A DNA stretch of 6,225 nt from Chitinophagales bacterium. Its GTDB lineage: Bacteria > Bacteroidota > Bacteroidia > Chitinophagales > UBA10324. The position numbers and the translations under genes were made by a program. Shown piece after piece: positions 1 to 6,225 of the stretch (the stretch's first letter is position 1; each line of letters begins with the position of its first letter). The notes below the pieces were generated by a model. That model made no database searches. It was not told where the DNA came from and was given only the letters and a program-made list of their open reading frames with translations. The stretch spans positions 1-6,225 of the forward strand of contig JAJAYG010000054.1 in the NCBI GenBank assembly GCA_026786335.1, written 5' to 3'.

Positions 1-498
1 AACAGCGGTGGTTATGTATGGGGAATATGTAATGGATTTCAGATTTTGTGTGAAGCAGGCTTGTTGCCCGGCGCATTGCTTCGAAACTCAAACCAGCAAT
101 TTGTTTGCAAAAATGTTTTTATGGCACCGGTAACATCGGCAACTGCGCTAACTTATTATCTCGATAAAGACAAGTCTTACAAAATTCCGATTGCACATGC
201 CGAAGGCAGATATTATGCAGATGAAAAAACCCTGCAACAGTTAGAAGCTAATCAACAGATAATTTTTAAGTATTGCGATCAGTCGGGCGAAATTAACGAT
301 GCGGGAAATCCAAACGGTTCAACCATGAATATTGCAGGCATCTGCAATGCATCCAGAAATGTTTTCGGGTTAATGCCACATCCCGAAAGATGTGCAGAAG
401 AGATACTCGGCAATACAGACGGCCGCGCACTTTTCGATTCATTTATTAAATCGGTAATGCATCAGGAAGTTGATGTGATGGATGATTTACTGAGGTAA
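1..498 (+). CDS. purQ: Phosphoribosylformylglycinamidine synthase subunit PurQ (glutaminase), 5'-truncated by window edge
   Basis: PurQ hydrolyses glutamine and passes ammonia to PurL, which converts FGAR to FGAM in de novo purine synthesis in the cytoplasm; PurS usually bridges the two. The reading frame is open from base 1, so the 165 visible residues are the C-terminal part of a protein normally about 225-235 residues long; roughly 75 N-terminal residues lie off the left edge. The class I glutamine amidotransferase triad is visible: the nucleophile Cys in GICNGFQ (codon 28-30), and His (379-381) and Glu (385-387) in PHPER. Other PurQ hallmarks are the CEAGLLPGALLRN stretch after the nucleophile, IAHAEGRYY, and NPNGS followed by IAGI. 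The gene ends in TAA. This pattern fits the small stand-alone PurQ; the C-terminal glutaminase domain of a large fused PurL is less likely but cannot be excluded because the N-terminus is absent. An internal TTG at 46 is not a real start, because it would exclude the catalytic Cys. Confidence 0.95.
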   Translation, partial: NSGGYVWGICNGFQILCEAGLLPGALLRNSNQQFVCKNVFMAPVTSATALTYYLDKDKSYKIPIAHAEGRYYADEKTLQQLEANQQIIFKYCDQSGEINDAGNPNGSTMNIAGICNASRNVFGLMPHPERCAEEILGNTDGRALFDSFIKSVMHQEVDVMDDLLR

Positions 499-514
499 CT
501 AATTGAAATTGGAT

Positions 515-546
515 TTTATTTCTCTCAGTCACAACCACTACATTTG
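515..546 (+). promoter_or_regulatory. Putative Bacteroidota-type promoter for dsbD
   Basis: TACATTTG at 539-546 matches the Bacteroidota -7 consensus TAnnTTTG exactly. TTTA at 515-518, 20 bases upstream, matches the -33 element TTTG in three of four bases. Transcription would start at about 550-555, leaving a very short leader before the ATG at 567. If real, dsbD can be transcribed independently of purQ. This is consensus matching by eye, with no expression evidence. Confidence 0.45.
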
Positions 547-566
547 CTTAATCATTTTTTTTAGGA

Positions 567-2633
567 ATGAAGAAACTTTCAATTCTCTTATTAATCTTTT
601 TCAACTTAGCTGCTCAAGCTCAGTTTGTAAATAATCATGTGAAGTGGATATTCTCGTCAAAGCAGATTTCTGATGATGAATATGATTTAATACTCAATGC
701 AAAAATTGATACCGGCTTTCATTTATATTCTCAATTTATTGCCGATGGTGGCCCCATACCAACTTCATTCACATTTGAAAAATCTTCTGATTATAAGTTG
801 GAAGGAAAAGTTAAAGAAACAGGAAAGAGGTACGAAGCAATTGAACCACTTTTCGAAAATATGAAGTTGATCTGGTTCACAGATAAAGCAACATTTACAC
901 AGAGAATAAAATTGTTGAAACCCGAAGTTGTGGTAAAAGGAAGCATGACTTTTATGACGTGCGATGACAAAATGTGCGATCCGCCAACCGATGTATTGTT
1001 GGAATGGAAGGTAAAAGGAACGGTAAAAAAAACAGACAGTGATTCAACTAAGTCTTCGGTTACTGCCGTTGATACTTCAACTAAAGCAGAAAATAATATT
1101 GGTATTATTGATTCGTCAAATGTTACATCTAATTCTCAAATAAGTTCTAATCAGGACTTTTCAGTAAACAAAGATGATGTTAGAAATCAATCCTATTGGT
1201 CAACATTTGTACAGGGATTTTTAACAGGATTGCTCGCCTTGTTTTTCCCCTGTGTATGGCCTGTTATACCTCTTACTGTAAGTTTTTTCTTGAAGAAAAA
1301 TTCTAACAAACATGTGGGTAGAATTAATGCATTGATTTATACACTTTCAATTATCTCGATTTTTGTAGTTCTTGGAGTATTGGTTTCATTGCTTACCAAT
1401 GGTCAAAAATTGAATGAACTTTCTACCGGTTGGTTTTTTAACCTGTTATTCTTTGTATTATTTTTTCTTTTTGGATTATCATTTCTTGGTGTATTTGAAA
1501 TCACTTTGCCTGCCTCATGGATAAATAAATCAGAAACATTGAGTGATAAGGGTGGGCTTGTAGGCATTTTTTTTATGGCATTTACACTTGTACTGGTTTC
1601 GTTTTCATGCACCCTTCCATTTATCGCAAACCTTATTTCCATAGTTACAGATGAAGGCGAATTTATTAAACCATTAATTGGTTTCGCTGCATTCGGGCTT
1701 GCGCTTGGTTTGCCATTCGGGCTTTTTGCATGGTTTCCTACAGGGCTAAAAAAACTTCCTAAATCGGGCCACTGGATGCATGTATTAAAAGTTACTTTCG
1801 GATTGCTTGAAATTGCTTTGAGCATGATCTACTTATCAAAGGTTGACATGGCATATCATTGGGGATTATTGTCACGTGATATTTTTCTTGCACTTTGGAT
1901 TGTGATTTTTGCAGTGCTCGGTTTATACCTCCTTGGTAAAATAAGAATAACAGCAGAAGATGATGACAAACATATTTCAGTTCCAAGATTATTATTTGCC
2001 TTGTTTTCACTTGCTTTTGCATTTTACATGATGCCTGGCTTATGGGGTTCGCCCCTCAAACCATTAAGTGGGTTTCTACCAAATTACTCTGAGTTTTCTT
2101 TGTTGAACACCGAGCAAGGTGGAAAAGAATTAAACACCACAACTATTAAAAAATATCAAAACCTGTTTGAAGCACCACTTGGACTTGATCTTTATTTTGA
2201 TTTTGATGAAGCTCTGGCAAAAGCAAAAAAAGAGAATAAGCCTTTGTTTGTTGACTTTACCGGTTGGGGTTGTGTAAATTGCCGTAAGATGGAAAAATCA
2301 GTTTGGCCTAATCCCCAAGTATTAAAACTTTTGAAAGAAGATTATATTACTGCTTCTTTATATATCGATGATAAAACAACATTACCCCAAAATGAACATT
2401 ATTTTTCTAAAGCATTAAACAAAGAAGTAAAAACTTTAGGCGATAGAAACTTTGACATTCAATATGCAAATTATAAAATAGGTGCACAGCCTTATTATGT
2501 ATTGCTCGATGTAAATGGAAATCTGCTGACGCAACCACGTGGTTATACTTCAGATATTCAAACTTATGTTTCTTTTTTAAAAGAAGGGCTCACAGAGTTT
2601 AACAAGAGGCAAATTGCAGTTGTAAGTCATTGA
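567..2633 (+). CDS. dsbD: DsbD-type thiol:disulfide interchange protein (cytochrome c biogenesis transmembrane region plus thioredoxin domain)
   Basis: DsbD-type proteins carry electrons from cytoplasmic thioredoxin across the inner membrane to reduce periplasmic thiol proteins, including disulfide isomerases and cytochrome c maturation factors. The 688-residue product shows all three modules. A signal peptide (residues 1 to about 18, ending AQA before QF) precedes a periplasmic DsbD-alpha-like domain (about 22-152) with Cys132 and Cys137 in TCDDKMCDPP. A Ser/Thr/Asn-rich linker (about 155-205) follows. The membrane domain (about 210-490) has roughly eight hydrophobic segments, with redox cysteines Cys229 in FFPCVWP and Cys348 in SFSCTLP. 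The C-terminal thioredoxin-like domain (about 540-680) has the CVNC motif at 569-572 and a probable cis-proline at Pro642 (GAQPYY). It is longer than E. coli DsbD (565 residues), mainly through the linker and loops. The ATG at 567 is chosen because it gives the signal peptide. Only AGGA directly abutting it resembles a Shine-Dalgarno site, too close to be typical. The gene ends in TGA. Every redox cysteine is present, so it should be functional; its client proteins are not visible here. Confidence 0.93.
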   Translation: MKKLSILLLIFFNLAAQAQFVNNHVKWIFSSKQISDDEYDLILNAKIDTGFHLYSQFIADGGPIPTSFTFEKSSDYKLEGKVKETGKRYEAIEPLFENMKLIWFTDKATFTQRIKLLKPEVVVKGSMTFMTCDDKMCDPPTDVLLEWKVKGTVKKTDSDSTKSSVTAVDTSTKAENNIGIIDSSNVTSNSQISSNQDFSVNKDDVRNQSYWSTFVQGFLTGLLALFFPCVWPVIPLTVSFFLKKNSNKHVGRINALIYTLSIISIFVVLGVLVSLLTNGQKLNELSTGWFFNLLFFVLFFLFGLSFLGVFEITLPASWINKSETLSDKGGLVGIFFMAFTLVLVSFSCTLPFIANLISIVTDEGEFIKPLIGFAAFGLALGLPFGLFAWFPTGLKKLPKSGHWMHVLKVTFGLLEIALSMIYLSKVDMAYHWGLLSRDIFLALWIVIFAVLGLYLLGKIRITAEDDDKHISVPRLLFALFSLAFAFYMMPGLWGSPLKPLSGFLPNYSEFSLLNTEQGGKELNTTTIKKYQNLFEAPLGLDLYFDFDEALAKAKKENKPLFVDFTGWGCVNCRKMEKSVWPNPQVLKLLKEDYITASLYIDDKTTLPQNEHYFSKALNKEVKTLGDRNFDIQYANYKIGAQPYYVLLDVNGNLLTQPRGYTSDIQTYVSFLKEGLTEFNKRQIAVVSH

Positions 2634-2648
2634 CCTTCTTTATTCATA

Positions 2649-2693
2649 ATTTAAAATTTTAAATGAACTATTTGCTTCACAGCATTTTTTTTT
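2649..2693 (+). terminator. Possible weak terminator after dsbD
   Basis: Sixteen bases past the dsbD stop is a perfect AT-only palindrome, ATTTAAAATTTTAAAT (2649-2664). It is followed by a small TGCT-TCAC-AGCA hairpin (2673-2684) running straight into nine T residues (2685-2693). A short stem plus U-tract suits a rho-independent terminator, but the stem is only four pairs and the upstream palindrome is all A/T, so folding would be weak. The position, between two genes that look separately transcribed, favours the call. Confidence 0.3.
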
Positions 2694-2774
2694 GATTGAA
2701 TACAACCATTGAATATATTAGACCGTCTTCTGTCAAGTAAACATAATTAAGTGTATTAGTAATTAACAACTCAT

Positions 2775-2804
2775 TTTGTTTTTAAATAACCTTAGTTACA
2801 TTTA
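2775..2804 (+). promoter_or_regulatory. Putative Bacteroidota-type promoter for the susC-like gene
   Basis: TTTG at 2775-2778 matches the -33 element. Eighteen bases later, TACATTTA (2797-2804) matches the -7 consensus TAnnTTTG in all but the last defined base. The spacer is slightly short of the usual 19-21 bases. Transcription would start at about 2808-2813, giving a leader of roughly 30-37 bases before the ATG at 2845. It shares TACATTT with the element upstream of dsbD. In a sequence this AT-rich, chance matches are easy, so confidence is moderate to low. Confidence 0.35.
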
Positions 2805-2813
2805 ACGCGTTAA
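2802..2813. promoter_or_regulatory. Perfect 12-base palindrome TTAACGCGTTAA, possible operator
   Basis: TTAACGCGTTAA is its own reverse complement. It overlaps the end of the putative -7 element and the predicted transcription start, 31 bases before the susC-like ATG. Its CGCG core stands out in a spacer that is otherwise very AT-rich. Position and symmetry suit a binding site for a dimeric regulator, but no regulator gene is in the window and no second copy was seen, so the role is inference. Confidence 0.3.
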
Positions 2814-2844
2814 TCTTTTATTAAACAACCAAATCTCAAAACCT

Positions 2845-5800
2845 ATGAAACAAACTGTCCGCACTTTTGCCGCGATGGTTGCTATCATTTTTTGTTGGCA
2901 ATTAACGATGGCACAAACCCGCTCTGTTAGAGGTACGGTAAAAGACAATAATTGAGAAGCCGTAATTGGTGCATCTGTTATTGCAAAAGGTACCACAACA
3001 GGTACTTATTCTGATGAAAATGGAAATTACTCATTAAGTGCACCATCAAGCACAACCACGCTAATCTTCAATTATCTTGGATTCAAAACCATTGAAGTTG
3101 CTATTGGAGCAAATAATGTGGTTAACGTATCTCTTGAAGAAGACGTTCTTGGATTGGATGAAGTAGTAGTAACTGCATTGGGTGTTTCTTCTGAAAAAAA
3201 GAAACATGCTTATGCTGTTCAAGATGTAAGCGGTGACCAAATCACAGCTGCAGGTAACAACAATACCATGTCAGCTTTATCGGGCAAGGTTGCAGGTCTG
3301 CAAGTAATCACTGCTTCGGGTGCGCCAGGTGCTTCTGTTTATCTTGAACTTCGTGGTGCTACATCTATTACAGGTGATAATCAGCCCTTATTTGTTGTGG
3401 ATGGTGTACCTATTGATAACTCTTACAATTTATCAGGAACTCCTGACCAAGGTTCCAATAATCTCCTTCAAAGCGTTGATAATTCAAACAGAGCAGTTGA
3501 TATTAATCCTGATGATATTGCTGCAATCACAGTTTTAAAAGGACCTGCTGCAACTGCACTTTATGGAATACGTGCTGCGCATGGTGCTATTATTATTACA
3601 AGCAAAAAAGGTGGATCTGCTGGTTCCGGAAGAGGTATACATGCTACTTATAGCAGTAACCTAACTTGGGAAACAGTAAACAAAACACCAGATTTACAAA
3701 ACCAGTTTGTTAAAGGTTCCACCGGTGCAATCAGAAATTATGAAAGTAGTTCTTCAGGTTCATGGGGACCAAGCATTAATGATGCTAACGGAACCCTACA
3801 ACTTTACTGGGACCCTGAACAAACAACTGATTTCAACCAATATGGTCAACTTGTTCAAACAACAAGCCCAGATACTTTTGGCCATTCACTAATTCCGTTT
3901 ACACCTTATGATAATGTTGACCAATTCTTTAGAACAGGTCATACATTTGAAAATAACATTTCATTATCAGGTGGTGGTGACAATGGAGGATTCAGAATTT
4001 CATTTGGATCATTAAGACAAGATGGTATTGTTCCTTTAGCAGATTTTAACAGATATACAGCAAAACTTGCCGGCGAAACCCGCATTTCTTCAAAATTCAG
4101 TATCGCAGGCTCTGTTACCTATATCAACTCAGGTGGAACCCGTACTCAAACAGGATCAAATCTTTCGGGATTAATGTTGGATCTTTTACGCACTCCAATA
4201 TCATTTGATAATTCAAATGGAAAGGATGATCCAATTGATCCTTCAGCTTATATTTTTGCTGATGGCACTCAACGTAACTATCGAGGCGGCGTTGGTTATG
4301 ATAATCCATATTGGACGATCAACCAAAACCCATTTCAAGATGATGTGAATCGTGTTTATGGATTTGGAGAAGTAAATTATTCACCATGGTCATGGTTAAG
4401 AATAACAGAAAGACTTGGTAATGATTTCTACTCAGATCGACGCACGCAGCAATTTGCAATTAATTCACGCGCATATACAGCTGGTCAGATTTTTTTACAA
4501 GACTATTTTTATCGCCATGTGAATAACGATATTTTCGCAACTGCGACTAAAGATTTCTCTGATATGTTTACCTCTTCACTTACTCTTGGAAGCAATCTTT
4601 ATAGTCGCACAACAGAACAGAACTATGTACAAGGCGACAACTTAACCGTTCCTGATTTCTACAATATTTCTAACGCAGCAAATGTGCTAAGTAGAAATTA
4701 TGTTGAAAATTACAGAACAATGGCAGTATATGGTTCATTGGATTTAGGAATTGCAAATCAACTATATCTTACATTAACCGGAAGAAATGAACAATCTTCG
4801 ACACTTCCCGAAAGTGATAATGCATTCTTTTATCCATCAGCTTCTGCATCATGGGTATTTACTGAGCCACTTGGTTTAAGCAATAGTAAAATCCTACCTT
4901 ATGGAAAAATTCGTGCTTCATGGGCGCAGGTAGGTAGTGATGCCCCAACCTATGCACTTCAAAACTATTACGCACAAACAACTGCAGCTGATGGTTGGAC
5001 AAGTGGTATTTCTTTTCCTTTTCCTGATAGAGATGGAACTTCAACCACTGCCTATAGCACATCAGCTACCCTGGGGAACCCCAATTTAAAACCTGAACAG
5101 GTTACATCATGGGAAGTAGGAGTTGACTTACGTTTTTTAAATAACAGAATAGGATTGGATGTTACATACTATGATTCAAAATCAACTGATCAAATTGTTC
5201 CGGCACCAATTGCAGGATCTACAGGTTTCCAGCAACAATATCTTAATACCGGATCAATTGAAAATAAAGGATGGGAGGTTGCTTTAAATCTTACCCCGGT
5301 TAAAACAAAAGATTGGAGATGGGATATTGGTTTAAATTGGAGCAAGAACAAATCTGAAGTATTATCTCTTGCTAATGGAGTTGATGTTTTATTCTTAGGT
5401 GGCTTTGAAGGATCAGCAATTTATGCAGTTGTAGGTGAGCAGTATGGTTCAATTTATGGCGGTCGCTGGTTACGCGATGGAGATGGAAATATTCTGATTG
5501 ATGATGCTGGTTATCCTGTTCAGGATGATCAGGTAGGTGTAATTGGAGATATCAATCCAGATTGGATTGCGGGTTTAAACACAACTGTATCTTGGAAAGG
5601 AATCTCAGTATACGCCTTACTTGATATTCGTCAAGGTGGTGATATTTGGAATGGAACAAAAGGAGCTTTAACCTTCTTCGGCAGATCAGACCTTACCTCA
5701 AATCGTGGTGATTCAACAATCTTCCAAGGGTATAACTACACCACAGATGCTGATGGTAATATTGTTACCGAAGCTCCAAACGCTACTTATGCCTTGCTTG

Positions 5801-6108
5801 ATCAATCTTGGTATCAGGGTTTAGGAAGTGGTTTTAATGGTCCTGCAGAACAATTCGTAGAAGATGGATCATACATTAAATTGAAAGAGCTCTCAATTAC
5901 CTATTCAATTAATCCAAAAGCGCTTTCAAAAACTCCAATCTACGGACTTGATATTTCTTTTATTGGTCGTAACTTGTGGTTAAACACAGATTATACAGGT
6001 GTTGATCCTGAAACAAGTTTGACTGGTGCAAATAATAGTCAGGGAATGGATTATTTTAATATGCCTGGCACCCGCAGTTACGGTGTTAGTCTAAAATTAA
6101 CTTTGTAA
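2845..6108 (+). CDS. SusC/RagA-family TonB-dependent outer-membrane receptor, interrupted by one in-frame TGA at codon 37
   Basis: SusC-type proteins are outer-membrane barrels that import ligands captured by a partner SusD lipoprotein, powered by TonB-ExbBD. The ATG at 2845 opens a 1,088-codon frame, normal for the family. It encodes a signal peptide (residues 1 to about 23, ending TMAQT) and a carboxypeptidase-regulatory-like beta-sandwich (about 27-105) with VRGTV, IGASV, KGTTTGTYSDENGNYSL and YLGFKT. Next come a segment with DEVVVTALG (about 105-113) and a plug domain (about 115-256) with PLFVVDGVPID and the family signature LYGIRAAHGAIIIT. The beta-barrel (about 257-1087) contains GNPNLKPEQVTSWEVGVD and ends in SYGVSLKLTL. 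There is no N-terminal STN signalling domain. Codon 37 (2953-2955) is TGA where relatives usually have Gly; nothing else is broken. Starting instead at GTG 3118 would give 996 residues without a signal peptide or most of the first domain, and could not be exported. No Shine-Dalgarno is evident. The SusD-like gene starts 28 bases downstream, so the two are probably an operon. Substrate is unknown. If the stop is real, this is a pseudogene. Confidence 0.9.
2953..2955 (+). other. In-frame TGA within the susC-like gene (probable GGA-to-TGA change)
   Basis: The codon lies in the N-terminal carboxypeptidase-regulatory-like domain, in the context KDNN-stop-EAVIGASV. Relatives commonly read D-x-x-G-x-P/A-L/V-x-G-A-x-V here, so glycine is expected, and GGA differs from TGA by one base. 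Frame is kept on both sides, and no other stop occurs up to 6106. The adjacent dsbD-like gene ends in TGA at the expected length, so TGA appears to be a normal stop in this genome. Confidence 0.85.
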
Positions 6109-6136
6109 TTTGTTAACTCAATAAAAATCTTAAAAG

Positions 6137-6225
6137 ATGAAACAGATAAAATTAATCAGTTTAATGGCGATCGTGATCTTAATGATCACCAGCAAATCCT
6201 GTAAAAAAGGGTTTTTAGATGGGGT
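6137..6225 (+). CDS. SusD/RagB-family outer-membrane lipoprotein, N-terminal fragment (cut by window edge)
   Basis: SusD-type proteins are surface-exposed lipoproteins that cap the SusC barrel and bind the ligand before import. Only 29 codons plus two bases are visible, beginning MKQIKLISLMAIVILM. They show a lipoprotein signal peptide: basic N-terminus, hydrophobic core (about residues 6-18), then a Cys at residue 22 followed by KKGFLDG. The Cys-Lys-Lys-x-Phe-Leu-Asp pattern right after the lipid-modified cysteine is typical of SusD/RagB proteins, which usually run 450-600 residues. The lipobox (S-K-S before Cys) is loose, lacking the usual Leu at -3. The gene starts 28 bases after the susC-like stop with only an A-rich sequence ahead of the ATG, consistent with co-transcription. 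The assignment rests on this short motif plus its position. Confidence 0.8.
   Translation, partial: MKQIKLISLMAIVILMITSKSCKKGFLDG

Noticed and set aside
555..562. Run of eight T residues before the dsbD start as a phase-variation tract or purQ terminator
   Set aside because: It lies outside the coding frame, so slippage would not switch the protein on or off. No stable stem precedes it, so a terminator is not supported.
1403..2022. Reverse-strand open frames opposite dsbD (1403-1825 and 1792-2022)
   Set aside because: They lie antisense to membrane-domain codons of a well-supported gene and resemble no known protein family, so they are shadows.
2953..2955. Recoded TGA: glycine (code 25), tryptophan (code 4) or selenocysteine
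   Set aside because: Glycine would suit the position, but code 25 belongs to Gracilibacteria/SR1, not Bacteroidota, and the neighbouring dsbD-like gene ends in TGA. Tryptophan is encoded by TGG throughout and does not fit the site. No convincing hairpin follows the TGA as a bacterial SECIS would need, and this family has no known selenocysteine there.
2802..2996. Reverse-strand open frame over the start of the susC-like gene
   Set aside because: It is antisense to the signal peptide and first domain of the receptor. It crosses the promoter region and shows no recognisable motif.
4124..5062. Short reverse-strand frames within the receptor barrel (4124-4309, 4859-5062)
   Set aside because: Both are entirely antisense to conserved barrel sequence and have no protein-like features.
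3118..6108. GTG at 3118 as the true start of the receptor gene
   Set aside because: It falls inside the conserved N-terminal domain and lacks any signal peptide. The same frame upstream to ATG 2845 encodes a good signal peptide and the rest of that domain, so 3118 is only the first possible start after the in-frame stop.

Overview
The window looks like ordinary Bacteroidota chromosome, probably from the Chitinophagales/Sphingobacteriales side, though the exact lineage is inference. Four things point there. It is AT-rich and carries a SusC/RagA-type TonB-dependent receptor followed directly by the start of a SusD/RagB-type lipoprotein, a pairing characteristic of the phylum. Start codons lack strong Shine-Dalgarno sequences. 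Promoter-like elements resemble the Bacteroidota pattern (TTTG, then TAnnTTTG) rather than the E. coli sigma-70 pattern. All recognisable genes are on the + strand.

Layout: (1) bases 1-498 hold the C-terminal part of purQ, the glutaminase subunit of the purine-pathway enzyme FGAM synthase, cut by the left edge. (2) After a 68-base gap with a good promoter candidate lies a complete dsbD-like gene (567-2633). It encodes a membrane thiol:disulfide interchange protein with all three redox modules. (3) A 211-base intergenic region (2634-2844) holds an AT-rich palindrome and T-run that may terminate dsbD, a promoter-like element, and a perfect 12-base palindrome just upstream of the next gene. (4) A SusC/RagA-family receptor gene runs 2845-6108 and is intact except for one in-frame TGA at codon 37. 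(5) From 6137 to the right edge is the first 29 codons of a SusD/RagB-like surface lipoprotein.

Functionally there are three units: purine biosynthesis (purQ), delivery of reductant to the cell envelope (dsbD), and a SusC/SusD outer-membrane uptake pair. In such a pair the SusD lipoprotein captures a ligand (often a glycan or peptide) and the SusC barrel imports it using TonB energy. The substrate cannot be read from this window.

The most notable observation is the TGA in the susC-like gene. It sits where the family usually has glycine, is one base away from GGA, and is the only lesion in about 1,088 codons. It is a sequencing error, a very recent nonsense mutation, or (least likely) a recoding event. 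I found no convincing new biological system, no mobile element, no CRISPR array and no RNA gene.
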